From Desulforhopalus sp. IMCC35007 (GTDB lineage: Bacteria; Desulfobacterota; Desulfobulbia; Desulfobulbales; Desulfocapsaceae): a DNA stretch of 64,000 nt. The DNA is taken from positions 1 through 64,000 of the forward strand of contig NZ_SWCN01000014.1 of the NCBI RefSeq assembly GCF_005116575.1. The letters run 5' to 3'. Shown piece after piece: positions 28,012-37,179 of this stretch. Position numbers and translations under genes: made by a program. The first letter of the stretch is position 1, and each line of letters begins with the position of its first letter. The notes below the pieces were generated by a model, which did not search any database, was not told where the DNA came from, and worked only from the letters and a program-made list of their open reading frames with translations.

Positions 28012-28953
28012 CTACACCAGTCCAGCGAAATGCAATACATACAGTATCATGGTGTAAGTGGCCAGAGAACAGAGAGTAGACAAAGCAATAATAGTTCCGG
28101 AGAGTTCTGCATCGGACTGAAGTTGCTGAGCCATGATATAAGCGGCTGCAGCGGTGGGGGTGCCTGCAAAAAGAACCCCAACCGCAAATTCCTGCCCACG
28201 TACTCCAAACAACCAGAGCAGTAAAGCTGTAACAAGGGGAAGAAAAACAGTTTTATTTGCCGTCGCAAGAAAAGCAACAGCCATATCGCCCCGAAATTTT
28301 TTAAGAGAAAAAGTTGCACCAATTGAAATCAGTGCAAGGGGCAGTGCCATTCCGGTTACTATAGAAAATGCCCTGTCGACAACAATGGGAATCGGCCAGG
28401 ACAAAAAACTCCATAGGATTCCTGTAAGTGAGGCGATGATCAGAGGGTTATAAAGTATCTGTTTTAAAAAAAATGGTGCGCCATAGTTCATGGCCTGTTT
28501 TTTTTGTGCCATGATAAGAGCTGCTATTGACAACAGATTCAGTAGGGGAACTAAAAATCCGAGAAGAATCCCTCCAATGGCAAGACCTTCCTCTCCATAG
28601 GCAGAATACACGATTGCAAGCCCAATATAGGCATAGTTTCCTCGAAAGGACCCCTGACAAAACGCTCCTTTCACCTGTGGCTCATAACCTCTGGCGACTG
28701 CATACAAATAGGAAAAAACACAACAGGCAATCGTTGAGCAAACCATGATCGCCAGAAGCTTTGGGTTGAAGCTTGCCGAAAAATCGGCTGTCGCGATTTT
28801 ATGAAAAAGAAGAGCGGGCAGAGCGATAAAATAAATCAGACGGTTCAGCTCATAGGTAAATGCCCCTTTGACCAGCCCCGTGAATTTGAGGATATAACCA
28901 AGTATAATTACAAGAAAAACCGGAAGAACAATGGGGAATATTGTTGAAATCAT
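28012..28953 (-). CDS. AEC family transporter
   Basis: A 313-residue membrane protein with about ten hydrophobic spans in the auxin-efflux-carrier (AEC) arrangement: first span FPIVLPVFLVIILGYILKF, an internal pair of five-helix bundles, and the helix-5-type segment GSFRGNYAYIGLAI with conserved Asn. The C-terminal AGTPTAAAAYIMAQQ is also typical. Bacterial members export or import malonate, malate or similar acids; the substrate here is unknown. It is a single gene between long spacers. Confidence 0.9.
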   Translation of the reverse strand: MISTIFPIVLPVFLVIILGYILKFTGLVKGAFTYELNRLIYFIALPALLFHKIATADFSASFNPKLLAIMVCSTIACCVFSYLYAVARGYEPQVKGAFCQGSFRGNYAYIGLAIVYSAYGEEGLAIGGILLGFLVPLLNLLSIAALIMAQKKQAMNYGAPFFLKQILYNPLIIASLTGILWSFLSWPIPIVVDRAFSIVTGMALPLALISIGATFSLKKFRGDMAVAFLATANKTVFLPLVTALLLWLFGVRGQEFAVGVLFAGTPTAAAAYIMAQQLQSDAELSGTIIALSTLCSLATYTMILYVLHFAGLV

Positions 28954-29364
28954 AGAACCATATAATGAAGTAGAGAAATACCCTACTTTAATCCTGCTAA
29001 AAATAGCTTATACACTGAAACGACCTCAAAACACAATACAGCCTGCGAGGTCAATTAACTCCTGCAGAGTCCTGAATGAATTCAAGATTTCAATCAAGGC
29101 CACATCAACCAAGAAACGTTACCACAGACACATACATCCCCTGGGGATCTTCACTTTTGGTGAGAAGATGTATTTCTCACACAACCCGGTGCCTGGGTGA
29201 AAGTATAATTCTTTAAGACCATCTATCGAACCTGACCTGGCAGAGATTACCGGCTCAACTAATAATAATTCAACGAAATAGACAATAATAATCTTGCATA
29301 TCTCTCTTTTACAGATCAAATTAGACGGGTTTATTCACTCCTAACAACAAGAAGAGAGACCACT
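28954..29364. other. Divergent spacer with no recognised element
   Basis: 411 bases between the AEC transporter start and a small plus-strand gene. Short open frames occur but lack ribosome binding sites, and I see no convincing gene, RNA or hairpin. Confidence 0.4.
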
Positions 29365-29844
29365 ATGACACCCCCCAGCACCCAGGACCTGCTCAAAAAA
29401 ATAAACTTCATTGAAGTGGATGTTGAAATCCAGAAACAGATCCTTTTTTCCATTCCTTCAGATAAAACTGGCGAAATGGAAAAAACGATCGCTATTATTG
29501 CTGAAAAAACAAAAGAAATTGATAGACTCAGAAAGGAAATAGAAAGACAGGACCCGGATGAATATAAACGCATAATGGTCTTTGAAAATGCAATCCAGTC
29601 CTTCAAACAACTTGCAGCAAAAACACCGTTTGAATCGATCATCTGCCGGGAAATGGGTGGCACCTGTGATCTGGAGTTAATAGATACAACCCGCATCCAA
29701 TGTCTCATCAAGGCCTGTGATGCCAAGGCGAACTGGACAATTATCACCCTTGAAGGTGAAACTCTCCAGTTCACAAAAGAGCAGGTGGCAGAAAACCCTC
29801 CGGAAAAAGATCAGGAATCGGCGCAGTCTCTTCCTTTTATCTGA
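29365..29844 (+). CDS. Uncharacterised 159-residue protein
   Basis: I do not recognise the family. The first half (about 40-75) is a charged helical stretch (EKTIAIIAEKTKEIDRLRKE) likely to form a coiled coil. The second half (about 85-135) looks like a compact beta domain and has three Cys (IICREMGGTCD, IQCLIKACD). No signal peptide or membrane segment. Start ATG has AGAAGAGAG upstream. The codon use matches neighbours, so it is probably real. Confidence 0.6.
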   Translation: MTPPSTQDLLKKINFIEVDVEIQKQILFSIPSDKTGEMEKTIAIIAEKTKEIDRLRKEIERQDPDEYKRIMVFENAIQSFKQLAAKTPFESIICREMGGTCDLELIDTTRIQCLIKACDAKANWTIITLEGETLQFTKEQVAENPPEKDQESAQSLPFI

Positions 29845-29909
29845 ACTCGGTATTGGAATAACCTGCGTACAATTATCCTCTCTGGCAGCTTTTCAGGGAG
29901 GACCGTTCC

Positions 29910-31400
29910 CTACCCCCACATTTTTTTGACCTGTTCCCGGTCAATCTGATCGTTTTTACGGGGCAGTTCGTTCACAAATTCAACATAACGGGGCTTTTTA
30001 TATCCAGCAATCCGACTCCCCACAAAGCTGGTGAGCTCTTTTCCGCTCAACTGTTGTCCTGATTTGAGAACACAGACCGCTTTTACCCCTTCCCCAAACT
30101 GAGGATCAGGAACACCTATTACACATACAGCCATAACTGCAGGATGCTCCAGAACGGCAGCCTCCACCTCGGCGGGATAAACATTTTCACCACCGGGCTT
30201 GATTAATTCTTTTTCCGGTTTCCGTCCCTTAAAATAGAGATATCCGTCCTCATCCACCTGGCCGAGGTCTCCAGTGTGATGGCAGCCATTACGAAAAGTA
30301 TGGTCATTCACTTTATCCTGGTTCCAGTAACCCTGAAAAACCAGCGGTCCCCGGACAACGATCTCCCCTATCCCTCCTGGGCCAACGGCTTGACCAGTTT
30401 CATCCATGAGGCAAAATGACGACAAACAGCCCTGCCTGCCAGCACTTCCCATCCTGTTTGAGGCAGGAGAAAAGGTCACAAAACCGGAGGTTTCAGACTG
30501 ACCATAGAGAATCCAGAATTTTGCCTCTGTCATCTGTTCAAAAGAAGCAATAACCTCCGGCCCATCAAGGCCAACAACATATTTCAACGAAGATATATTA
30601 TGGCCACCCTTTTCATACAGGGCCATGGCACGGCTTAATATGGGCGGGAAACTGCCCCAGAGAGTAACCTTTTCGGTGTCCGTCAGCTTGAGTGTTTTTT
30701 CTTCATCAAATTTGTCAATAACTATGTTCCTTCCTCCCACCTGCATGACAGCAAGCGCAAGGTTCAACCCAGTAATATGAAAGAGCGGCAGCATATTGAG
30801 ATTGACATCGGCAGCTGAAAGCCCCAGTTCAATGATCACCTGCATATTGGCCGCAATAAGATTGGAGTGACTGAGAACCGCACCTCTTGGGCGCCCCGCA
30901 ACAGCAGCGGTATAGATAATGCACAATGGACTGTCACCATCAACCACTTCATCGGTAAAGCCTAGTATCCCTTTGACCTGAGACTTTTCTTTTACCTCAG
31001 GCCTCCAGCAATCTATATCCAGGATTGTGATGTTGGTCTCTTTTGCGATTTCCATGGCTGTTTCTCTGTGGGTATGATCAGAGAAAAGAAATTGAGGAGA
31101 GCAGTCGCCAAGGATGTAGCTCAGCTCACCATTTGACAGGCGCCAGTTTAACGGGACCAGGATGGCACCAAGTTTGGCAAGAGCACCAAGCAGGATAAAA
31201 AAACCAATTCTATTCATAGCAAGGGCTGCGACAGTGTCTCCCTGAGCTACCCCTTTTTCCGCCAGAACATTTGCAGTTCTGATGACACTTTCATGCAGTT
31301 CATGGAATGAGAGACGATCATTTCCATCCACTAGTGCTGTTTGATCGCCTGAAATATTGTCGTTTCTCACAAAAACATCGTACAGGGAATACGTTCGCAT
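29910..31400 (-). CDS. AMP-binding (acyl-CoA synthetase-like) protein with degenerate catalytic motifs
   Basis: 496 residues from ATG 31400, which has GGAGG six bases upstream (a second ATG lies at 31412). The ANL-family fold is complete: YGQSETSG, TGDLGQVDEDGYLYFKGR and GGENVYPAEVE are intact. Two catalytic motifs are not: the phosphate-binding loop reads YTAAVAGRPRG where YTSGTTGxPKG is usual, and the C-terminal A10 segment reads PRKNDQIDR, lacking the lysine of PRxxxGKIxR that is needed for adenylate formation. It may be a weak or altered ligase, or may only bind acyl-CoA. It faces the Wood-Ljungdahl genes but is not linked to them by transcription. Confidence 0.8.
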   Translation of the reverse strand: MRTYSLYDVFVRNDNISGDQTALVDGNDRLSFHELHESVIRTANVLAEKGVAQGDTVAALAMNRIGFFILLGALAKLGAILVPLNWRLSNGELSYILGDCSPQFLFSDHTHRETAMEIAKETNITILDIDCWRPEVKEKSQVKGILGFTDEVVDGDSPLCIIYTAAVAGRPRGAVLSHSNLIAANMQVIIELGLSAADVNLNMLPLFHITGLNLALAVMQVGGRNIVIDKFDEEKTLKLTDTEKVTLWGSFPPILSRAMALYEKGGHNISSLKYVVGLDGPEVIASFEQMTEAKFWILYGQSETSGFVTFSPASNRMGSAGRQGCLSSFCLMDETGQAVGPGGIGEIVVRGPLVFQGYWNQDKVNDHTFRNGCHHTGDLGQVDEDGYLYFKGRKPEKELIKPGGENVYPAEVEAAVLEHPAVMAVCVIGVPDPQFGEGVKAVCVLKSGQQLSGKELTSFVGSRIAGYKKPRYVEFVNELPRKNDQIDREQVKKMWG

Positions 31401-31932
31401 CGAATCCTCCATTTTGATATTTACAGATCAACCACAGTTCATATTGTCATTACCATGTATGGAAACCAACGGCAATCTAACAATCTATCCCCCCAACCGT
31501 ACAGCCAACATATTTCCCTGATGCATACTTGTGCATAATGTGCATCCTCTCAAATGCCAATTTACCTGTTGGAAGAGCTCTCAATAAGGATTTGTTTCAT
31601 ATAAAAATGCCCTCCTACAATAAATGAGTTTTTTAACCAGGCATTCTTGTAAAACACGTTGATTATCAACGAGATTTATGTTACGAAAAGCATGTTGTTG
31701 AGTCAAAATCCGTCGCTATTGAAGTGTCGACCAGGGCGTTATAAATATAAACCACTGGAGTAATTTTATGATTCAATCAGCTGTCTCTGTTTTTCCTCGC
31801 TGTAATCTCGACCGACTCGGGTCTTATTTTTTATTTAGATGTTCTCTTTGTTGCCTTGTTTCGTACTGATTGTAATTCAGTGTACTTTAAAATGGGCTCT
31901 TCCAGAGCCTCAATCTAACAAAGGAGTTAACC
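31401..31932. other. Spacer upstream of the formate-THF ligase gene
   Basis: 532 bases with divergent promoters for the AMP-binding gene and fhs. The only coding-like signal is the short frame 31768-31869, listed separately. No known riboswitch was recognised. Confidence 0.4.
31768..31869 (+). CDS. Possible 33-codon leader ORF upstream of fhs
   Basis: ATG 31768 stands seven bases after GGAG and opens a 33-codon frame ending at TGA 31867-31869. The product would be hydrophobic and cysteine-rich near its end (FLFRCSLCCLVSY). It lies 63 bases before fhs. A T-rich stretch after a weak GACC/GGTC hairpin lies inside the frame. It could be an attenuation leader, or chance. Confidence 0.25.
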   Translation: MIQSAVSVFPRCNLDRLGSYFLFRCSLCCLVSY

Positions 31933-33708
31933 ATGCCATTGGATCCGACAAAACATGCAGATTGGGAGATTGCACAGGAAGCTGAAAAAACAATGTTAAC
32001 TATCTATGAGATAGGAGAAAAGCTCGGTCTCACCAAAGAAGAGCTCCTGCCTCAGGGTCACTACATTGCCAAAATTGACTTTAGAAAAGTACTTGATCGT
32101 TTAAAAGACAAACCTGATGGTAAATACATCGATGTAACGGCAATATCCCCTACCCCTCTCGGCGAAGGAAAATCCACTTCTTCCATGGGTCTGGTTCAGG
32201 GACTTGGCAAGATAGGTAAAAGTGTGTGTGCCGCAATCCGTCAACCCTCGGGCGGTCCTACCATGAACATTAAGGGTTCTGCTGCAGGCGGTGGTCTCGC
32301 CCAATGTATCCCGCTGACTCCATTTTCGCTTGGCTTTACCGGTGATATCAATGCCATCATGAATGCCCACAATCTGGCCATGGTTGCCCTGACCTCACGT
32401 CTCCAGCACGAGAGAAACTACAATGATGAGCAGCTCGAAAGACTCTCCGGCATGAAACGTCTTGACATTGATCCTACCAACGTTGAGATGGGATGGATTA
32501 TGGATTTTTGCTGTCAGTCTCTGAGAAACATCATAATCGGAATTGATGGTGTTAACGGCAAGTCCGACGGTTTCATGATGAAATCAAAGTTTGGTATTGC
32601 CGTGTCTTCCGAGGTTATGGCAATTCTTGCTATCGCAAGAGACCTCAAAGATATGCGCGAGAGAATGGGTAAGATCGTTGTTGCCTATAACAAAAAAGGT
32701 CAGCCCGTCACGACTGAAGATCTGCAGGTCGCCGGTGCAATGACCGCATGGATGGTAGATGCCCTCAATCCATCACTCATGCAGACCCTTGAAGGTCAAC
32801 CTGTTATCGTTCACGCCGGACCATTTGCCAACATCGCCATCGGCCAAAGCTCCATTATTGCAGATAGAGTCGGTCTGAAACTCGCCGACTACCATGTTAC
32901 CGAATCAGGCTTTGGTGCCGACATCGGTTTTGAAAAATTCTGGAACCTGAAATGCCGTTACTCAGGTCTCAAACCTGATTGTGCCGTTGTCGTTGCCACC
33001 ATCCGCGCTCTCAAATGTCACGGTGGAGCTCCTGTTCCTGTACCTGGCAAGCCTATGCCAGAAGAATACAAGAGTGAAAACGTTGAATGGGTTGCCAAGG
33101 GCTGCGGCAACCTGATTCACCATATCAGAAACGTCCGCAAAGCTGGAATCAGTCCTGTTGTATGCATCAACGCTTTTTACACCGACACCGACGCAGAAAT
33201 CGCCAAAGTACGCGAACTGTGTGAGGCTGAAGGTGCTCGTGTCGCCCTTTCAAGACACTGGGAGAAAGGTGGTGACGGTGCCATCGAATTCGCTCAGACC
33301 GTTGTTGAAGCCTGCGAAGACAAAACTGAATTCAAGTTCCTCTATGAACTCGATATGCCTATTAAAGAGAGAATCGAGCTCATCGCAAAAGAGGTTTACG
33401 GTGCTGACGGCGTCGATTACTCAGCAGATGCGAATAAGGCAATCGCCCGTATCCAGGCCGATCCTGAACTCGCCAAGATGGGAATGTGTATGGTAAAAAC
33501 CCACCTGTCACTCTCAGATAATCCTGCCCTCAAAGGTGTTCCTACCGGCTGGCGTCTCACCATCCGCGAGGTACTCACCTACGGTGGCGCCGGTTTTATC
33601 GTTCCTGTCGCTGGGACCATCAGTCTCATGCCTGGCACAAGTTCAAACCCTGCCTTCAAACGGGTTGACGTTGATGTAGAGACTGGAAAAGTTGAGGGTG
33701 TTTTCTAA
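31933..33708 (+). CDS. fhs: Formate-tetrahydrofolate ligase
   Basis: Fhs uses ATP to join formate and tetrahydrofolate to 10-formyl-THF, the first folate step of the Wood-Ljungdahl methyl branch. Residues 74-82 (TPLGEGKST) form the P-loop. [11 protein letters not shown] and VPVPGKPMP are family segments. At 591 residues it is longer than the about 557 residues of clostridial enzymes. Start ATG follows AAGGAG. folD lies downstream on the same strand and is the next pathway step; a stable hairpin lies between them. Confidence 0.97.
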   Translation: MPLDPTKHADWEIAQEAEKTMLTIYEIGEKLGLTKEELLPQGHYIAKIDFRKVLDRLKDKPDGKYIDVTAISPTPLGEGKSTSSMGLVQGLGKIGKSVCAAIRQPSGGPTMNIKGSAAGGGLAQCIPLTPFSLGFTGDINAIMNAHNLAMVALTSRLQHERNYNDEQLERLSGMKRLDIDPTNVEMGWIMDFCCQSLRNIIIGIDGVNGKSDGFMMKSKFGIAVSSEVMAILAIARDLKDMRERMGKIVVAYNKKGQPVTTEDLQVAGAMTAWMVDALNPSLMQTLEGQPVIVHAGPFANIAIGQSSIIADRVGLKLADYHVTESGFGADIGFEKFWNLKCRYSGLKPDCAVVVATIRALKCHGGAPVPVPGKPMPEEYKSENVEWVAKGCGNLIHHIRNVRKAGISPVVCINAFYTDTDAEIAKVRELCEAEGARVALSRHWEKGGDGAIEFAQTVVEACEDKTEFKFLYELDMPIKERIELIAKEVYGADGVDYSADANKAIARIQADPELAKMGMCMVKTHLSLSDNPALKGVPTGWRLTIREVLTYGGAGFIVPVAGTISLMPGTSSNPAFKRVDVDVETGKVEGVF

Positions 33709-33730
33709 AAATCTGGATCTAAAACTGTCC

Positions 33731-33761
33731 GGCCGTGCAGAAAAAGTCCGTCTGCACGGCC
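33731..33761 (+). other. Intercistronic hairpin between fhs and folD
   Basis: GGCCGTGCAGA (33731-33741) pairs with TCTGCACGGCC (33751-33761), 11 bp with a 9-base loop. No T-run follows, so it more likely stabilises or processes the fhs-folD message than stops it. Confidence 0.55.
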
Positions 33762-33819
33762 AGCTCTTCTCCATTTCGCAGGTCCAAAATCCAACTCTTC
33801 ACAGGGAGTGTACAGTACA

Positions 33820-34716
33820 ATGACTGCTGAAATTATTAGTGGAACCGAGATTCGTAAAGAAATTCTTGCCGAAATCAAGCAGGAAGTAGAGGAAATGAAA
33901 GCTAAATATGGTCGGGGCCCAGGTCTTGTGACCATCCTTGTCGGGAGTAGCCCAGCATCGATTAGCTACGTGACCTTAAAAGTCAAAACCGCCTTGAGCG
34001 TTGGTTTTCATGAAATTCAGGATGACCAGCCCGAGGATATTTCAGAGGCCGATCTTCTTGCCCTGATTGATAAATACAACAATGATCCAACCATTGACGG
34101 TATCCTTGTTCAACTACCTCTTCCCAAGCATATAGACGACAAGAAAGTACTTGATGCGATCCATCCAGACAAAGACGTTGACGCCTTCCATCCGGTAAAC
34201 GTCGGCAGACTGATGATCGGTGGAGACGCTGTTCGTTTTCTCCCCTGCACCCCTGCAGGTATCCAGGAAATGATCGTTCGCTCAGGGACAGAAACTTCCG
34301 GGGCTGAGGTCGTCGTCGTTGGTCGCTCAAATATTGTTGGTAAACCAATTGCAATGATGATGGCGCAAAAAGGTATTGGTGCCAATGCAACGGTTACTAT
34401 CGTTCATACAAGAACCAAGGATCTCGCCGGACACTGCAAGCGGGCAGATATCCTTATCGTCGCAGCCGGTGTGCCTGATCTGGTAAAACCTGAATGGATC
34501 AAGCCAGGTGCCACCGTCATAGATGTTGGTGTAAACCGTGTTGGTATGAATGAGAAAACCGGCAAGGCCATTTTAAAAGGTGATGTTGACTTTGAAAAGG
34601 CAAAAGAGATCGCCGGAAAGATTACACCGGTACCTGGTGGCGTCGGACCAATGACGATTGCCATGCTGATGAAAAACACCCTTACCTCTGCCAAGAAGAC
34701 CTTGGGTGCCGCTTAA
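33820..34716 (+). CDS. folD: Bifunctional methylene-THF dehydrogenase/methenyl-THF cyclohydrolase
   Basis: FolD converts 10-formyl-THF through methenyl- to methylene-THF with NADP(H). I start at ATG 33820 (298 residues), after GGAG; a GTG four codons earlier is possible. The catalytic Tyr and Lys lie in SYVTLKVK at about 50-57, and the nucleotide-binding region has GRSNIVGKP. TPVPGGVGPMT is the C-terminal signature. It follows fhs by 111 bases. The pathway continues with MetF/MetV encoded in the convergent operon. Confidence 0.96.
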   Translation: MTAEIISGTEIRKEILAEIKQEVEEMKAKYGRGPGLVTILVGSSPASISYVTLKVKTALSVGFHEIQDDQPEDISEADLLALIDKYNNDPTIDGILVQLPLPKHIDDKKVLDAIHPDKDVDAFHPVNVGRLMIGGDAVRFLPCTPAGIQEMIVRSGTETSGAEVVVVGRSNIVGKPIAMMMAQKGIGANATVTIVHTRTKDLAGHCKRADILIVAAGVPDLVKPEWIKPGATVIDVGVNRVGMNEKTGKAILKGDVDFEKAKEIAGKITPVPGGVGPMTIAMLMKNTLTSAKKTLGAA

Positions 34717-34855
34717 GAAGTATAGAAGTTCGCAAGAAGTCATCCTGACCGCACAGATGGCTTGTGGCAAAAGTTCAAGATACAAGGTCGAGTATCTTCA
34801 GCATAGTAAATCAAGCTGTTTTGCGATGTCGTCAAGAACGACCTTGTGACAAGGT

Positions 34856-34892
34856 AAAAGGGGTTGGTATCAATCTGATACCAACCCCTTTT
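34856..34892. terminator. Bidirectional terminator between folD and cooJ
   Basis: A perfect 17-bp stem (34856-34872 with 34876-34892) with loop ATC, flanked by AAAA on one side and TTTT on the other. It can end both the fhs-folD transcript and the opposing hdrA-to-cooJ transcript. Confidence 0.9.
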
Positions 34893-34921
34893 AGTATAAT
34901 ATTAAAGTGTTGCAGACTTTT

Positions 34922-35275
34922 TTAGTGTTTATGATCATGATTATGGTCATGGCTGTGACTATGGGCATGGTCGTGATCATGACTATGGCCATCATGGTGG
35001 TCGTGGCTGTGATCGTGACTATGCTCATGAGTGTGAGGGTGGTGATGGTGTTCCTGATCACCAGCACCCGCTGATCCACCGACTTCATGCAGCGCTTTAC
35101 CGAGTTCTGCATTTACTGTCGCCATGAGTTTTATAGCTTCTGTAATGTGACCGGCAATTTTCTCCTGACTATCATCCGTCATCAATTTCCGCCAGTTTTC
35201 AAATTCCTCCACATGTCCTTTGTTATGATCGATCCAGTGCTGCAAAAGGACACGTAGCTTTTCAACGTTATTCAT
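34922..35275 (-). CDS. cooJ: CooJ-like nickel-binding protein with His-rich tail
   Basis: 117 residues. The N-terminal half is helical and contains HWIDHNKGH at residues 13-21, which fits the H(W/F)-x2-H-x3-H nickel motif that I recall for CooJ homologues. The last about 44 residues hold 23 histidines alternating with Asp and Ser, a strong Ni(II) store. R. rubrum CooJ is of similar length, dimeric, His-rich at its C-terminus, and is encoded in cooCTJ for nickel delivery to CO dehydrogenase. Here it follows cooT by 33 bases, so the pair is preserved, though cooC is 27 kb away. Tail repeats are simple sequence, so length may vary between strains. Confidence 0.82.
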   Translation of the reverse strand: MNNVEKLRVLLQHWIDHNKGHVEEFENWRKLMTDDSQEKIAGHITEAIKLMATVNAELGKALHEVGGSAGAGDQEHHHHPHTHEHSHDHSHDHHDGHSHDHDHAHSHSHDHNHDHKH

Positions 35276-35308
35276 TTAATCTCCAATCAACTCAATCGTG
35301 TTAAATAG

Positions 35309-35503
35309 TTAGGCTATCTGCTGTAAATACACCTTCCCACCCGAAAAATTAATCCGCCGAATGGCAACATTGGGATGCTCAGTCGCACCTTCAAATAAGG
35401 TGGTAATAGTAATATTCTTGCCGTTAACTTCAAGAGCTGTCACATTTTCATGTAACAGCTCTTCCTGTCCTTCTTTTTCCATTACGACACTTGTCTGACA
35501 CAT
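35309..35503 (-). CDS. cooT: CooT family nickel-binding protein
   Basis: 64 residues from ATG 35503, behind TTGGAGG with good spacing; the frame is open to 35521 without a site. It begins Met-Cys (MCQTSVVMEKEG), and Cys2 is the nickel ligand shared by the CooT dimer family. The remaining sequence is a small beta barrel (VTALEVNGKNITITTLFEG). CooT helps insert nickel into CO dehydrogenase. It is co-transcribed with metF (30 bases upstream) and with the CooJ-like gene. Confidence 0.85.
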   Translation of the reverse strand: MCQTSVVMEKEGQEELLHENVTALEVNGKNITITTLFEGATEHPNVAIRRINFSGGKVYLQQIA

Positions 35504-35533
35504 GGAATACCTCCAATCCACAAAGGTCCGGAT

Positions 35534-36466
35534 TTATTCCACAACAGGTCGAGGATATAATCCGGCACGCTCAACAATTTCAGGAACTTTTTCTTCCCAT
35601 TCGATGGCCATGATATGAAAACCGGCCACACCCTTTACCTGTTTTAACCTCTCGATGGCTTCAACTGCAATAGTTATTCCTTCTTCTGCCTGCTTATCTT
35701 TAGGTACACCGGACAAACGATCTATCAGTTCCTTTGGTACATCCATTCCAGGTACGGCCCGGGCCATATATTTTGCCATACCGACAGAACGCATGGGAGT
35801 AATTCCAGCCATGATAAAGACCTGTTCATGAAGACCCCGTTCAACCACACCTTCCATCCATTTTTCAAATTTCTCAAGATTATACACACATTGGGTCTGT
35901 ATAAACTCAGCCCCGGCCGCAATCTTTTTAGCTAGCCGTGGTACCCGAATCTTAAACGGGTCCGCAAATGGGTTTGCTGCAGCGCCAATGAACATATTGG
36001 GTGGTTTTTTTATGTCATCACCGCCCAAAAATTTTCCTTCATCCCTCATGTACCGTGCAGTCTGAATAAGCTGCATGGAATCGAGATCAAACACATTCTG
36101 TGAACTCGGGTGATCACCAAAGCTCTGATGATCCCCTGAAAGGCAGAGCATATTGTTAATGCCAAAGGAAGCTGCCCCCAAAATATCACTTTGCAAAGCG
36201 ATACGATTACGATCCCGCACAACCATCTGCAGCACCGGCTCAAGACCTTCATTTTTGAGGTGGATACAGGCTGCAAGACTACAGAGCCTCGTCACCGAGG
36301 TCTGATTGTCTGTTATGTTGATGCAGTCCACATGATTTTTCAGTAGATGTCCTTTGTCAATAATCCCTCTGGCGTCACTGGAACGGGGAGGACCGCACTC
36401 ACTGGAGACGGCCATGTGTCCATTTTTCAGTACTTTCTCAAGTTTACTGGCAGTTTTTATCTCCAC
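35534..36466 (-). CDS. metF: Methylenetetrahydrofolate reductase, catalytic subunit
   Basis: MetF reduces methylene-THF to methyl-THF, the last folate step of the methyl branch. 310 residues with the flavin barrel: SSECGPPRS near the N-terminus, LCLSGDH, and GAAANPFAD. The zinc/iron-sulfur part that assists it is the separate MetV, encoded 2 bases upstream, as in acetogens. The same transcript carries hdrA and mvhD, implying that electrons for this step come through an HdrA/MvhD module and not directly from NADH. That coupling is inferred from gene order. Confidence 0.93.
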   Translation of the reverse strand: MEIKTASKLEKVLKNGHMAVSSECGPPRSSDARGIIDKGHLLKNHVDCINITDNQTSVTRLCSLAACIHLKNEGLEPVLQMVVRDRNRIALQSDILGAASFGINNMLCLSGDHQSFGDHPSSQNVFDLDSMQLIQTARYMRDEGKFLGGDDIKKPPNMFIGAAANPFADPFKIRVPRLAKKIAAGAEFIQTQCVYNLEKFEKWMEGVVERGLHEQVFIMAGITPMRSVGMAKYMARAVPGMDVPKELIDRLSGVPKDKQAEEGITIAVEAIERLKQVKGVAGFHIMAIEWEEKVPEIVERAGLYPRPVVE

Positions 36467-36468
36467 GA

Positions 36469-37131
36469 TTAAAAATCCTCCAATTTGAATGATCGAGGCC
36501 CACCGGCCCGGTCTTTTGACCAGTCTTTAATAGGAGTTATCTTTTCATAATCATCTAGTTTTCCAAGTGCCTCCAATCTGTCAACAACAAGCTGCCAGGC
36601 ACAATCGATATCTTTTGAAATTTCGCATTTGCCGTTTGTGGAACCACCACAGGGCCCATTGAAGATCCGCTTGCAGCATCTGCTTACGGGGCATATTCCT
36701 CCAGTAATGCCAAGAACACAATCTCCACAGGCCTGGCATTTTTCGGCAAAGAAGCCATCGGAGGGCACGTCTCCTAAAAATGTGGTATTCAGTGCCGGAT
36801 AAACGGGTAGGCTTGGATACTTTGCAGCAATAAACTGCACCCCAATGCCGCAGGCAAGACTGAGAACGGACTCGGATGCCTGAAGAGTATCTTCGACTTT
36901 TTCAAAAAACGGATGTTCACATTGACGTTCGATGCCATTATTCTCAATTCTAATATCTAGTCCTTCCTGGGTTGCCCGCATCCTCAGTAAAGAGGCCAGA
37001 ATTTCCGCCTCCTTATTTCCACCCTGATGGCAGACTGAGACGCAGGTATTACATCCGAATACGGTTATCTGTTTATGGTCTTTGACCATTCCCCATATTT
37101 CGTCAAAAGGTTTTTGTTCTCCGACTATCAT
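36469..37131 (-). CDS. metV: Methylenetetrahydrofolate reductase zinc/iron-sulfur subunit
   Basis: 220 residues with two cysteine-rich regions. The N-terminal FGCNTCVSVCHQGG is typical of MetV. The C-terminal part is CQACGDCVLGITGGICP, then CCKRIFNGPCGGSTNGKCE, the MTHFR-C-terminal domain. MetV partners MetF and links it to HdrA in Moorella-type complexes. It starts 48 bases after mvhD and ends 2 bases before metF, so it is certainly co-transcribed with metF. Confidence 0.92.
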   Translation of the reverse strand: MIVGEQKPFDEIWGMVKDHKQITVFGCNTCVSVCHQGGNKEAEILASLLRMRATQEGLDIRIENNGIERQCEHPFFEKVEDTLQASESVLSLACGIGVQFIAAKYPSLPVYPALNTTFLGDVPSDGFFAEKCQACGDCVLGITGGICPVSRCCKRIFNGPCGGSTNGKCEISKDIDCAWQLVVDRLEALGKLDDYEKITPIKDWSKDRAGGPRSFKLEDF

Positions 37132-37179
37132 AGTCTTATTGCTCCTTGTCCAAATACCTTGTTTGGGCCCAAATGACTA

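Noticed and set aside
34914-35060. Tandem repeat or CRISPR-like pattern
   Set aside because: The CATGAC/GTGATC pattern is codon repetition of His-Asp/His-Ser in cooJ, with no spacer structure.
34891-35112. 73-codon frame rich in Met, Thr and Ile overlapping cooJ
   Set aside because: It is the shifted reading of the His-rich repeat codons of cooJ, a typical simple-sequence artefact.
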